Part shown: one piece after another, positions 23,849 to 33,958 of the stretch
Position numbering within the stretch: the first letter of the stretch is position 1
How the letters are laid out: every line of letters starts with the position of its first letter
NCBI GenBank assembly: GCA_038873195.1
Contig: JAVZEV010000001.1
Span: forward strand, 214,490 to 278,489
DNA: 64,000 nucleotides
Source of the DNA: Candidatus Bathyarchaeia archaeon
GTDB taxonomy: Archaea > Thermoproteota > Bathyarchaeia > Bathyarchaeales > Bathycorpusculaceae
Reading direction: 5' to 3'
Translations under genes and position numbers: made by a program
The notes under the pieces: model-generated
Databases searched by the model: none
The model's input: the letters and a program-made list of their open reading frames with translations, nothing else
What the model was told of the DNA's origin: nothing

Positions 23849-25468
23849 ATGCATTTTAGTTTGGTTGTTGCGGGTTTGAGCGCGAACAAAGTCTTGAGGG
23901 AACTTGTTGACACCTTGATGCAGATGCCAAAGGTTACTAGTGGTGATGTTAATAGGGTTAAGATGCAAGTTGCTGCGAAGTATCAGCTTGACAAGGTGCC
24001 GTCGAATTCTGAAATTATCCGTTTGCTCAAGCCAGATGAGAAAGGTAAGTTGTTGCCAGTTCTGCGGAGAAAAGCTACACGCACAATTTCTGGCGTGACT
24101 GTTGTTGCTGTTATGACGAAGCCTTATGCATGTCCACAACCACAGCCTTGTGCTTATTGTCCTGGTGGTCCGGTTTTTGGTGTGCCACAAAGCTATACGG
24201 GTTTTGAGCCTGCTGCGATGCGTGGTTTGCAGCATGGGTTTGACCCGTTTTTGCAGGTTAAAAGTCGTGTTGAGCAGTTGCGGGCGATTGGGCATAGTGT
24301 GGATAAAGTGGAGTTGATTGTGATGGGTGGGACTTTTCCTGCTACGCCTTTGGAGTATCAGAAGTGGTTTATGCAGCGTTGTTTAGATGCTATTACAGAG
24401 AAGGAGTCTGCGAATCTTGAGAAAGCGAAAAAGAATGCGGAAACGAGTAGAATTCGTAATGTTGGCGTAACTGTAGAAACGCGCCCAGATTGGGCTAAGG
24501 AAGTGCATGTGGATAACATGCTTGGCATGGGCGTGACGCGTGTGGAGTTGGGTGTTCAGAATCCTGATGATGCGGTTTATCGTTTGGTTGGTAGGATGCA
24601 TAGTGTTGGGGATGTTGTGGATGCTACGCGGATAATGAAGGATGCTGGTTTGAAGGTTGCGTATCATTTGATGCCTGGAATGCCTGGTTCGGATTGGAAA
24701 CGGGATTTGGAGGTTTTTAGGAGGGTTTTTTCTGAATCTGCGTTTAAGCCTGATATGGTTAAGATTTACCCTTGTTTGGTTTTGAAGGGAACAAAAGCGT
24801 ATGAGTGGTATGTGAAGGGCGAGTATAAGCCATACACGAGTGAGGAAGCGGCTGAGCTTATTGTAGAAGTTAAGAAGATGGTGCCTTTTTGGGTTCGTGT
24901 TATGCGTGTTCAGCGGGATATTCCTGCTGGTCTGATTGTTGCTGGTGTTAAGCGTAGTAATTTGCGTCAGCTGGTTCAGGAGAAGCTTAAGGAACAGGGC
25001 ATTAGGTGTGGGTGTATTCGTTGTAGGGAGGTTGGGCATAGAATGTTGGTGGATGGTGTGAAGGCTGATGCTGACAATGTGAAAATATTGGTTAGGCGTT
25101 ATGCAGCGTCTGAGGGTGAGGAAGTATTTATTTCGGCTGAGGATGTGGAGAATGGCGTTCTGGTTGGGTATTTGCGTTTGCGTGTTCCATCAGCCAAAGC
25201 GCATAGACCAGAAATAAGGGCTGAGCCTTGCGCGGTTGTGCGTGAGTTGCATGTTTATGGACCATTAGTGCCCGTTGGAAAACGTTTTGCTAAAGCGTGG
25301 CAACATAAGGGTTATGGTGGTATATTGTTAAGTGAAGCTGAGCGTATAGCGAAGGAAGAGTATGGTTTTGAAAAGATTTTGGTTATCAGTGCTTTGGGAA
25401 CAAAGCGGTATTATATGCGGTTTGGCTACGACTATGAAGGCGCATACATGTCAAAAAGGCTGAAGTAA
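23849..25468 (+). CDS. elp3: Archaeal Elp3, tRNA wobble-uridine carboxymethyl synthase
   Basis: A 539-residue radical SAM-GNAT fusion. The iron-sulphur cluster cysteines lie in CPQPQPCAYCPGG near residues 92-104, followed by the SAM barrel (VETRPDWAK, GVTRVELGVQ), a short linker with CGCIRCREVG zinc cysteines, and a C-terminal acetyltransferase domain (EPCAVVRELHVYGPLVPVG, HKGYGGILLSEAERIA) ending GYDYEGAYMSKRLK. It adds the carboxymethyl group to U34 of tRNAs. The last 12 codons with stop are repeated at 62612-62650. The gene body is G/T-rich on this strand from about 24.1 to 25.0 kb. Confidence 0.95.
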   Translation: MHFSLVVAGLSANKVLRELVDTLMQMPKVTSGDVNRVKMQVAAKYQLDKVPSNSEIIRLLKPDEKGKLLPVLRRKATRTISGVTVVAVMTKPYACPQPQPCAYCPGGPVFGVPQSYTGFEPAAMRGLQHGFDPFLQVKSRVEQLRAIGHSVDKVELIVMGGTFPATPLEYQKWFMQRCLDAITEKESANLEKAKKNAETSRIRNVGVTVETRPDWAKEVHVDNMLGMGVTRVELGVQNPDDAVYRLVGRMHSVGDVVDATRIMKDAGLKVAYHLMPGMPGSDWKRDLEVFRRVFSESAFKPDMVKIYPCLVLKGTKAYEWYVKGEYKPYTSEEAAELIVEVKKMVPFWVRVMRVQRDIPAGLIVAGVKRSNLRQLVQEKLKEQGIRCGCIRCREVGHRMLVDGVKADADNVKILVRRYAASEGEEVFISAEDVENGVLVGYLRLRVPSAKAHRPEIRAEPCAVVRELHVYGPLVPVGKRFAKAWQHKGYGGILLSEAERIAKEEYGFEKILVISALGTKRYYMRFGYDYEGAYMSKRLK

Positions 25469-25540
25469 GTGTGTTTTTGTGCTCGGCAAAAGCTATAGCC
25501 CCTCTATAGAGTGAAATAACTATTGACTTTGTCGTTCTAG
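25430..25540 (-). repeat. Dispersed repeat copy E, joined to elp3 3' end
   Basis: Read on the minus strand, CTAGAACGACAAAGTCAATA leads to a diverged core (TATAGAGGGGCTATAGC) and GAGCACAAAAACAC, then the 3' end of elp3. The interval 25430-25540 aligns with 62612-62727 throughout, including 37 of 39 identical bases in the coding part. Confidence 0.75.
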
Positions 25541-25975
25541 CCAAGTGTCAAGTCATTTTGAAGTTTTCTATTGTTCTTAGCGTGCAAGATTGTCAGTAAT
25601 TTGGGTAGTAAATACCTCTGAGGCATAGGTGAACGCTGGTGGGTTGCCAGTGGCGCTGTTGTAGAGAGGTTATCTCTGAGGTGGGGTAGAGTTGGTGTTG
25701 TGATGTGTACTTGCCAGAGTCCGCATGCAGAAGTGGGTAGTTTTCCTTGAAGGAGCAGCTGTTTCATGACCTCAGGATGGTACTGCTTGGACGTTGCAAG
25801 GTTATGGTTAGTGGGTTGTATCCTTCGAAGTTAAGGTGAAGCGTGTTAGGAATTGTTGATACGAGAATTTTGTTTAAATGAATTGTTTTTTAACCGAGAT
25901 TGTTCCCTTCTACCATAAAAAGTAAAAGCTATGTGACTGAAAAAGGCTTGAGGTAAAATGCTTAAATAGGCTTCT
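25541..25975. other. G-rich intergenic stretch, no gene found
   Basis: About 430 bp. From 25570 to 25850 the + strand is rich in G and T with no sustained protein-like frame. I compared it by eye with SRP RNA and RNase P RNA landmarks and saw none. TGCTTAAATAGG at 25958-25969 is a likely TATA element for cysS. A structured RNA or a decayed gene is possible. Confidence 0.4.
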
Positions 25976-25999
25976 ATGCTATTTCTTTGGGAAACTCCG

Positions 26000-27424
26000 A
26001 TGAATACTTCAACTGAAAACATACACTTTTTCAACACTTTAACACGGAAAAAAGAAAAGTTTGTTCCTTTAGAGAAAGGCAAAGTGAAAATGTACACATG
26101 CGGACCCACAGTTTACGATTACGCACACATAGGCAATTTCCGCGCTTTCATCTTTGAAGACCTACTACGGCGATGGCTTGAATACCGCGGTTTCCAAGTA
26201 ACCCAGATCATGAACATCACAGACGTTGACGACAAAACAATAAAAGGCTCACGAAAAAAACAAATGCCAATAAAAGAATACACAGAATACTACACGAAAG
26301 CCTTCTTCGAAGACATAGAAGCTCTAAACATACAAAAAGCAACACTTTACCCAAAGGCCACAGAACATATCCCCGAGATGATATCCCTAATCAAGAAGCT
26401 TTTGGAGAAAGGCTACGCCTACAAAGGCGAAGACGGCTCCATCTATTACAGCATTTCAAAATTCAAAGACTATGGAAAACTTTCAAAAATCAAGATTGAA
26501 GAGCTCAAACCAGGCGCCAGAGTGAAAGTTGACGAGTACGAGAAAGAAGAAGCTCGCGATTTCGCATTATGGAAAGCGTGGGATGAAGAAGACGGCGACG
26601 TTTTCTGGGAAACTGAACTAGGCAAGGGAAGACCAGGATGGCACATTGAGTGTTCTGCAATGTCTATGAAATATCTTGGCGAAACATTTGACATTCATTG
26701 CGGCGGCGTGGACAACATGTTTCCGCATCATGAAAACGAAATCGCCCAGAGCGAAGCGGCAACAGGCAAAAAATTCGTTAATTACTGGCTTCACAACGAG
26801 CATTTGCTTGTTGAAGGCAAAAGAATGGCTAAGCGCTACGGCAACTATTACACTCTGCGGGACTTGTTAGCAAAAGGTTACAATCCCACGGCTATACGTT
26901 ACTTGTTAATGTCAACCCATTATCGTCAACAGTTAAACTTCACATTCGAAGGGTTAGAAGCAGCAAAAAACGCAGTAGACCGCCTAACAAGTTTCACGCA
27001 TAGGCTCTTGGATGCTGATGGAAAGGAAAGCGGAGAAAAAATAACGCAGCTAATGGCGCAAGTGCAGAAGAATTTCGAGGAAGCCATGGATGACGACTTA
27101 AACATAAGCGTCGCACTAGCCGCACTATTTGATTTTGTCAGAGAAGTCAACAAGCTCATGGATAATAATCTGCTCAGCAAGAAAGAAGCGGAAGAAGTCT
27201 ACAACCTAATGTTACGCTTCGACAAAGTCTTGGGAGTAATAGGCGAAGCCAAAAAAGAAGAAAAACTTCCCGAAGAAGCGGAAGAACTCATCCGCAAAAG
27301 AGAAGAAGCCAGAAAAGCCAAAGACTGGAAAACAGCCGACAAAATCCGAGATCAACTCAAAGCCATGGGCGTGATTATTGAAGATACACCTCAAGGCGTG
27401 AAATGGCGAATTGAAAAACACTAA
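26000..27424 (+). CDS. cysS: Cysteinyl-tRNA synthetase
   Basis: Class I synthetase of about 474 residues from ATG 26000 (ATG 25976 would add eight residues; with a TATA-like element at 25958 a nearly leaderless start at 26000 is likelier). Zinc and active-site landmarks are MYTCGPTVYDYAHIGN (HIGH-like), HIECSAMS, and HHENEIAQSEAATG. The second signature is GKRMAKRYGN in place of the usual KMSKSLGN, a divergent loop. The C-terminal helical bundle and anticodon region end with IEDTPQGVKWR, as in most bacterial and archaeal CysS. Confidence 0.95.
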   Translation: MNTSTENIHFFNTLTRKKEKFVPLEKGKVKMYTCGPTVYDYAHIGNFRAFIFEDLLRRWLEYRGFQVTQIMNITDVDDKTIKGSRKKQMPIKEYTEYYTKAFFEDIEALNIQKATLYPKATEHIPEMISLIKKLLEKGYAYKGEDGSIYYSISKFKDYGKLSKIKIEELKPGARVKVDEYEKEEARDFALWKAWDEEDGDVFWETELGKGRPGWHIECSAMSMKYLGETFDIHCGGVDNMFPHHENEIAQSEAATGKKFVNYWLHNEHLLVEGKRMAKRYGNYYTLRDLLAKGYNPTAIRYLLMSTHYRQQLNFTFEGLEAAKNAVDRLTSFTHRLLDADGKESGEKITQLMAQVQKNFEEAMDDDLNISVALAALFDFVREVNKLMDNNLLSKKEAEEVYNLMLRFDKVLGVIGEAKKEEKLPEEAEELIRKREEARKAKDWKTADKIRDQLKAMGVIIEDTPQGVKWRIEKH

Positions 27425-27446
27425 GCTTACATTTCTCAATTATGCT

Positions 27447-28238
27447 TTAAACTTTAGTTTTGGCGTGAATATTCCAATCATCCGTTGAATATTTTTCTTT
27501 ACAGAGCCTCTCTGCAAGTTCACGCTCATAAGGGGTCAGTTCACCTTCCAGTAGTGGAACTTTCAAAGCCTTCTCGAAGCCTTTAACCAACGCTTGGTAT
27601 GCTTCGTTTACTGAAACTTTCCTTTCAAGCTCCATCCTCAACGATGTTATCTTGTTCTTTGCCACATTCACAACCTGCATGCACGTTCTTGCCCAAGGGA
27701 CACGTAGAAAAGTGAACATTTTCTCCAAGTCAACATCCAAAAGCAAAGTGCCATGCTGCAAAACAACTCTGCTTTTATGAGACTGTGCACTTCCAGAAAT
27801 TTTCCTGCCTTTTACAGTAAGGTTTGGGCAGGTTTTCTCGTCGCCCGTGTTGAAGTCAGCGGTTACTCCAAGAATCTTTAAGGCTTCAACTATTCCCTCG
27901 TAGACTTTCGCATAAACAGCAGTTATGTCTTTGGCGTTTAAAGCGTCTTTTTTGGCGATTACGCTGTAGGTAATCTCGTCTTTAGCGTCGTGGTAGACCG
28001 TGCCGCCACCTGTTATTCGTCTAACCACGTCGACGCCATATTTTCTACAATTTTTCAAGTAAACCTCATTGCTAACATCTTGAAATTTGCCTATCGAAAC
28101 AGCGGAGGGATTCCAACAATAAAACCTTAAAGTGTTTGGAGCTAAGTTTCTGATTCTGGCAGTTAATATAGCCTCGTCAACAGCCATATTCATGAACGCA
28201 CAATGGGTTTCAAGCTTTAACAATCGCCACTTGTCCAT
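27447..28238 (-). CDS. lplA: Lipoate-protein ligase A-type protein
   Basis: A 263-residue member of the biotin/lipoate A/B ligase fold. Landmarks: MNMAVDEAIL near the start, WNPSAVSIGKFQ, the nucleotide/lipoyl-binding RRITGGGTVYHDAKDEITYS and VKGRKISGSAQSHKSRVVLQ with the catalytic lysine, then HGTLLLDVDL. ATG 28238 is preceded by GGAG 8 nt upstream. In archaea this part often needs a separate C-terminal accessory subunit (LplB), which is not visible here. It lipoylates E2 or H proteins. Convergent with cysS. Confidence 0.92.
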   Translation of the reverse strand: MDKWRLLKLETHCAFMNMAVDEAILTARIRNLAPNTLRFYCWNPSAVSIGKFQDVSNEVYLKNCRKYGVDVVRRITGGGTVYHDAKDEITYSVIAKKDALNAKDITAVYAKVYEGIVEALKILGVTADFNTGDEKTCPNLTVKGRKISGSAQSHKSRVVLQHGTLLLDVDLEKMFTFLRVPWARTCMQVVNVAKNKITSLRMELERKVSVNEAYQALVKGFEKALKVPLLEGELTPYERELAERLCKEKYSTDDWNIHAKTKV

Positions 28239-28372
28239 TTGCAAGTCTCCGCTGCTTTATTTCCCTAATGCTTAGATGATTAATTTTTATGTTTTGTCTG
28301 TTTGAGCTTCTCAATAAATTATGAGTTTTATCTGCAAAATTTTTTGATGCTATGGCAATTTTGCATGTTACA

Positions 28373-28385
28373 GTTTAAATATTAG
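28373..28385 (+). promoter_or_regulatory. Promoter of rpsL-rpsG
   Basis: GTTTAAATATTAG lies about 37-49 bp before the S12 ATG at 28422, with AAGGGA at 28407-28412 as ribosome-binding site. Confidence 0.55.
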
Positions 28386-28421
28386 TGTTGTGATTACTCG
28401 TAGCGAAGGGAAAAACTAAGT

Positions 28422-28862
28422 ATGGGTTCAAAATCGCCTAAAGGCGAATTCGCCGCAAGAAAACTCACAGAAAAACGGAACAAGTTCCGTTGGAGTAGCA
28501 TGTACTATAAACGTCGAATGCTAATGCTGGACGTTAAAGCAGACCCGCTTGAAGGCGCACCCATGGCACGCGGCATAGTTCTTGAAAAAGTAGGTGTAGA
28601 AAGCAAGCAGCCTAACAGTGCCATACGCAAATGCGTTAGAACCCAACTCATAAAGAATGGACGGTCAATAACTGCTTTTCTGCCCGGAGACGGCGCATTA
28701 AATGTTGTCGACGAACATGACGAGGTAATTGTTGAAGGCATCGGCGGTTCACGTGGAAGAAGCATGGGAGACATTCCCGGTGTGCGCTGGAAAGTAATAA
28801 TGGTTAATGGTGTCTCATTAAACGAGCTTGTTTACGGAAGAAAGCAGAAACCTGCACGGTGA
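28422..28862 (+). CDS. rpsL: 30S ribosomal protein S12
   Basis: 146 residues, uS12 of archaeal length. Conserved [34 protein letters not shown] and [18 protein letters not shown] are the decoding-centre segments. First gene of an S12-S7 pair; overlaps S7 by 4 bp (GTGA). The L30e and NusA-like genes that often precede it in archaea are absent, replaced upstream by a lipoate ligase. Confidence 0.98.
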   Translation: MGSKSPKGEFAARKLTEKRNKFRWSSMYYKRRMLMLDVKADPLEGAPMARGIVLEKVGVESKQPNSAIRKCVRTQLIKNGRSITAFLPGDGALNVVDEHDEVIVEGIGGSRGRSMGDIPGVRWKVIMVNGVSLNELVYGRKQKPAR

Positions 28863-29455
28863 TAACGTTGAGCCAGAAGCAACAAGAAGAGAAGGAAATT
28901 AAATTTTTTGAGAAATGGAGTTACAAAGACATTCAGGTTAAGGATTTAGGTTTACAACGGTATATTTCTTTGAAACCGCTTGTTGTTCCGCACAGTATGG
29001 GAAGACATGAACACACGCGTTTTCGCAAAGCAAATGTCAACATAGTTGAACGTTTAGTAAACAATTTGATGCGTCCGGGAAAAAACGCGGGCAAAAAAGC
29101 GAAAGCCATGAACATCGTAAAACACGCGTTTGAAATCATCCATTTACGCACAGGCAAAAATCCAATAGAAGTGCTTGTGCGGGCTGTGGAGAATTCTGCG
29201 CCTTGCGAAGACACGACACGCATCAGCTACGGCGGAATAGTTTACCACTTATCAGTAGACATCGCTCCACAAAGACGCGTAGACTTAGCCTTAAGAAACA
29301 TTTGCGAAGGAGCAAGACAAGCGTCGATAAACAATCCGCGTTCAATAGAAGAATGCCTTGCAGAGGAGCTTATTTTGGCTGCGAACCATGACATGAAAAG
29401 CTACGCGGTGTCGAAACGTCACGAAACAGAAAGAGTAGCCCAAGCATCAAGATAG
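28859..29455 (+). CDS. rpsG: 30S ribosomal protein S7
   Basis: 198 residues, uS7. Start GTG 28859 overlaps the S12 stop, giving translational coupling; TTG 28868 is an alternative. Conserved blocks are [60 protein letters not shown] and the long C-terminal end [18 protein letters not shown]. It nucleates the 3' domain of 16S rRNA. EF-2, which commonly follows, is not here. Confidence 0.98.
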   Translation: MITLSQKQQEEKEIKFFEKWSYKDIQVKDLGLQRYISLKPLVVPHSMGRHEHTRFRKANVNIVERLVNNLMRPGKNAGKKAKAMNIVKHAFEIIHLRTGKNPIEVLVRAVENSAPCEDTTRISYGGIVYHLSVDIAPQRRVDLALRNICEGARQASINNPRSIEECLAEELILAANHDMKSYAVSKRHETERVAQASR

Positions 29456-29473
29456 CAACATGGACGCTTTTAA

Positions 29474-30649
29474 TTATTTTAGATGAATCTCAACGATGTC
29501 TCCGTCTTCCAAAACAAACGATGCTCCTACCTTTTGTGGACTAAAAGTAAGGCGTTTCGCCCAAATTTTCGCAAAGTAAAAGTTTTCTTTGAAGTCGCTG
29601 TGAATGTTTTTGGCTAAATCGTAAACTGTTGCGCCCTTTTTTAAGACGAAGGGCTTCGTGGAATAGTCTTTCACGTTCGGCTCTTTAGTGTAAACCCGTA
29701 TAATCTCAAGTGTCTTGAATAAAGTTTCACCTAACTTGTCTAAGCCGTATCCATTGTTGCACGAGACTGCAAGAATTGGCAGTTTTTCGCCCACATAAGC
29801 CCTTAAAAACATGAGATTTTCTTCTGCTCCAGCCAAGTCAATCTTGTTCGCAACAACAACCGCCGGCTTATACACAGTATTCTCAAAAATGGCATCTTCA
29901 ACCTCATCAAGCGTAGCTTCGCCCGAAATCTTCACTACAGCGTCTCCAATCCGATAGCTTTTCAGAAGTTCCTCAACATCACGGAAACTACAGTCAACAA
30001 GCCTACCAAAAACAATTATCCGCAAACCAGCACCCATAAACTTCCGCTCAATCTCCACCTTCGCCTTGGGTTTGCTAACGAGAATCCGCGCTTTCTCTAA
30101 CTCGCCCAAAACAAGAGACAACTGCTCCACGGGGTTCTGCGACAAATCCACCATCAAAACTAATCCATCAGCGTTTCGTGCCAAAGCTAAAGTTTGAAGC
30201 CCCCACGCTCTACCTTCTGCAGAACCTTCCATCAACGCTGGCGCTTCCAAAAGCTGAAATTGAACATCCTCAAAATTCATTATTCCAGGAACAGGCTCTC
30301 GCGTGGTGTAAGGCGCCGCTGAAACTTCAACTTTCGAGTTTGTAACTGCACCAAGCAAACTGCTTCTCCCGACATTCGTCACGCCCAAAAGCACAATTTG
30401 AGCCGCGCCTTCCTTCTCTATAAAATATTTCGGTCCGCCCTTTCCAGCACGCTTTCGCTTCTTCTCTTCCATTTCCTTGCGCATCACTGCAATCTGTTTT
30501 TTTATTTGACCCCGAAGCTTCAAAGTGCCCTTGTGCTTCGGAACTAAGCTTAGAAACTCTTGCATTCGCTGAAGCCTTTCCCGTGAGTTCTTTGTAGCTT
30601 CAACCTCTGCCCATTTCTTTTTTGCGTCAGGAGGCAAATTTGTCGGCAT
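29474..30649 (-). CDS. DRG/Obg-type GTPase with TGS domain and atypical G motifs
   Basis: A 391-residue GTPase related to the DRG family, which associates with ribosomes. N-terminal ~80 residues are a basic coiled helix-turn-helix; the G domain starts at VLLGVTNVGRSSLLGAV, where the P-loop lysine is replaced by arginine. The usual DxPG of G3 reads LEAPALMEGS, while G4 VVANKIDLAG is normal. The C-terminal TGS domain (about 320-391) contains FVLKKGATVYDLAKNIHSDF and ends with FVLEDGDIVEIH. Altered G1 and G3 suggest reduced or regulated GTP hydrolysis. Convergent with S7. Confidence 0.92.
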   Translation of the reverse strand: MPTNLPPDAKKKWAEVEATKNSRERLQRMQEFLSLVPKHKGTLKLRGQIKKQIAVMRKEMEEKKRKRAGKGGPKYFIEKEGAAQIVLLGVTNVGRSSLLGAVTNSKVEVSAAPYTTREPVPGIMNFEDVQFQLLEAPALMEGSAEGRAWGLQTLALARNADGLVLMVDLSQNPVEQLSLVLGELEKARILVSKPKAKVEIERKFMGAGLRIIVFGRLVDCSFRDVEELLKSYRIGDAVVKISGEATLDEVEDAIFENTVYKPAVVVANKIDLAGAEENLMFLRAYVGEKLPILAVSCNNGYGLDKLGETLFKTLEIIRVYTKEPNVKDYSTKPFVLKKGATVYDLAKNIHSDFKENFYFAKIWAKRLTFSPQKVGASFVLEDGDIVEIHLK

Positions 30650-30810
30650 AAACCAAACGCGTCCAATACTGATTTCGAAATTTTACTCTAATATTTGTTT
30701 CCACAACATCATACTCATCAAGCCGCAGTATCATAAAAAGATTAAAATAATTGAATGAACAGTTGTGTAAACGAATTCACTAAAATTTAGAGGAGAAAAA
30801 TTAAAAATAA

Positions 30811-30815
30811 GGAGG
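30811..30815 (+). promoter_or_regulatory. Strong ribosome-binding site of EF-1A
   Basis: GGAGG 7 nt before ATG 30823, one of the strongest Shine-Dalgarno matches in the window, as expected for a highly expressed gene. Confidence 0.7.
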
Positions 30816-30822
30816 AAAAAGA

Positions 30823-32127
<1,305 letters not shown>

Positions 32128-32253
32128 AATTTCTTTTCTTCTATTTTTATATTTGTATTTCACATTTTTCATAGTTTCTCGTGTTATGCTCAAGTTTTAT
32201 CAATAAGTAACCCTAAGTTCTCATGTGACGCCTTTAAAAAGAGAGTTGGTGCT

Positions 32254-32964
32254 ATGTCTGGAACTGAAACGTTGCTTCCATATTTGAAGGAAAAGAAAAC
32301 CGAAGAGCAAGAACAGCCAACAATAATTGTTGACAGTCGCGAGGCGAATACGGCGGCAAAAATTGTTAAAGGTCTTAGGGAACGCGGTGTCAACGTTAAA
32401 ATTGAAACTTTAGAGAAAGGCGACTACATTTTATCTGATATGTGTGCTGTGGAAAGAAAAACTGTTCAAGACTTTGTCTATACGCTTACTAGGCGTTACC
32501 TTTTCGAGCAATTGTTTAAGCTGAAAGAGGTTTATCCTAAATCGTTAATCGTTTTGGAAGGGTATCTGCCAATAATTTACAAGTTCAGCCGAATCCAGCC
32601 GGTTTCGGTTTGGGGCGCCATGTTTAACCTCGCAAAAAACGGCATAGCCATGGTCAATACAACCTCATACAAGGAAACAGTGGATTTTCTATACGTTGCC
32701 GCCCGCCAAGAGCAAATAGTTGAAAAAAGGCATCCAACGATTCATCCAATCAAAAAGTGCGAAACAATAGAAGATGCTCAAATATACTTGATTGCAAGTT
32801 TGCCACTGGTTGGAAGAGAAAAAGCCATATCGATCCTCAAGACCTACCAGACACCCCTAAACGCGCTGATAAATGTGGACGATTGGCCTAAAACAGTATA
32901 TGGACTTGGACCAGTAATAAGCGGCAAAGTTAAAGAAGTGCTAAACACTCCTTTCAGAGGGTGA
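32254..32964 (+). CDS. ERCC4/XPF-type structure-specific nuclease
   Basis: A 236-residue archaeal XPF without helicase part. The nuclease core has IIVDSREANTAAKIV, then GDYILSDMCAVERKTVQDFV (the GDx(n)ERKx3D signature, catalytic Glu/Arg/Lys present), and LIVLEGYLP. The last ~60 residues (AQIYLIASLPLVGREKAISI, YGLGPVISGKVKEVL) form the tandem helix-hairpin-helix that binds DNA. It cuts 3' flaps or branched DNA, normally with PCNA. A further small gene follows after 9 bp. Confidence 0.93.
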   Translation: MSGTETLLPYLKEKKTEEQEQPTIIVDSREANTAAKIVKGLRERGVNVKIETLEKGDYILSDMCAVERKTVQDFVYTLTRRYLFEQLFKLKEVYPKSLIVLEGYLPIIYKFSRIQPVSVWGAMFNLAKNGIAMVNTTSYKETVDFLYVAARQEQIVEKRHPTIHPIKKCETIEDAQIYLIASLPLVGREKAISILKTYQTPLNALINVDDWPKTVYGLGPVISGKVKEVLNTPFRG

Positions 32965-32973
32965 AAAAGCAAT

Positions 32974-33321
32974 ATGGACGTGGAAGTTTCTCCGACGCGA
33001 AAAGTCAGCATACTAGGCTTAGATAAACGCTCAGTCAACGACATCGTATGGTGCGCCACAACATTCGGCGCGAATAGGCTTTACTGGATAGACGGATATG
33101 TTTTATGCTTGGAAGTTTACGAGAAATCCTTCGAGCATGAGCTGAAGAAGAAAGAATTTCCAATAAGCCAAATCTGCTACGCGAAATTTCCGAAATACGA
33201 GAAAATCTACGAAGTGGAAAAGAGCCTTCAGCTTCCAATAGTTAACGTTTCAGACATGAAAATCTTCAAGAGCATTCTTGAAGCAATTTTGAAAAATGAA
33301 AACGAAAACGAGCAAAAATAG
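32974..33321 (+). CDS. Uncharacterised protein linked to XPF-type nuclease
   Basis: A 115-residue soluble protein, 9 bp after the nuclease gene and presumably on the same transcript. Recognisable stretches: RKVSILGLDKRSVNDIVWCA, then ANRLYWIDGYVLCLEVYEKS and YAKFPKYEKIYEVEKSLQLP. It looks like a mixed alpha-beta domain, with a charged E/N/K tail. No family recognised; a nuclease accessory role is inferred only from position. Confidence 0.6.
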   Translation: MDVEVSPTRKVSILGLDKRSVNDIVWCATTFGANRLYWIDGYVLCLEVYEKSFEHELKKKEFPISQICYAKFPKYEKIYEVEKSLQLPIVNVSDMKIFKSILEAILKNENENEQK

Positions 33322-33336
33322 AACGGTCGAAGCCGC

Positions 33337-33954
33337 TTAAAGTTTTGGCTTATATTTCTGTACGTATTCGTAGCCAAGTTTGAATGCTTTAATGTTCGTG
33401 TCTAAATGTTTGGTGGGCACAAGCTCTTTCAAAGCTTCTATGATGCTTTCGTCTTTTACTGGCATCTTTTTCGTGGCAGCTAAAGCGCCGATTAACACGA
33501 CGTTTTCTGTTAGGATGTTTCCGGCTTCTTTCGCTAGTTTTGCAGCTTCTACGATGATGATGTTTTTTGTGAAACTGCAAATTTTGTTGATTATTTCTTT
33601 CAAGCTTGGGTATTCCATCTTTTTCGCGGTGAGTTCGGTTGGCGTAATCCGTTCATCACTCATTATAACTGTTGTCTTTTCCGAAGCGAGATTCACACTG
33701 CGTAGAGTCTCTAAAGGCTCAAATCCTAAAAGTACATCTGCTTTTCCATCTAGAAACGTGGAAGCCAAAACGTTTTCTCCAATTCTCACGTTGGAAACTA
33801 CTGCTCCGCCTCTCTGCGCCATCCCGTGAATCTCGCTTACTCGAACATTCAACCCTTCTTTGAGAGCTGCTGTTCCAAGAATCTCCGCTGCTAGAAGTAT
33901 GCCTTGTCCGCCCACTCCAGTCAAAACAATGTTGAATTCCTTCATTTCCAACAC
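33337..33954 (-). CDS. iorB: Indolepyruvate ferredoxin oxidoreductase, beta subunit
   Basis: 205 residues, gamma-type domain of the 2-oxoacid:ferredoxin oxidoreductase family. The opening NIVLTGVGGQGILLAAEILG, then VRVSEIHGMAQRGGAVVSNV and ADVLLGFEPLETLR are the IorB landmarks. GTG 33954 or ATG 33945 starts it, 4 bp after the iorA stop. With IorA it oxidatively decarboxylates arylpyruvates from aromatic amino acids to aryl-acetyl-CoA, reducing ferredoxin. Located next to a tryptophanase-like gene. Confidence 0.96.
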   Translation of the reverse strand: MLEMKEFNIVLTGVGGQGILLAAEILGTAALKEGLNVRVSEIHGMAQRGGAVVSNVRIGENVLASTFLDGKADVLLGFEPLETLRSVNLASEKTTVIMSDERITPTELTAKKMEYPSLKEIINKICSFTKNIIIVEAAKLAKEAGNILTENVVLIGALAATKKMPVKDESIIEALKELVPTKHLDTNIKAFKLGYEYVQKYKPKL

Positions 33955-33958
33955 TTCT

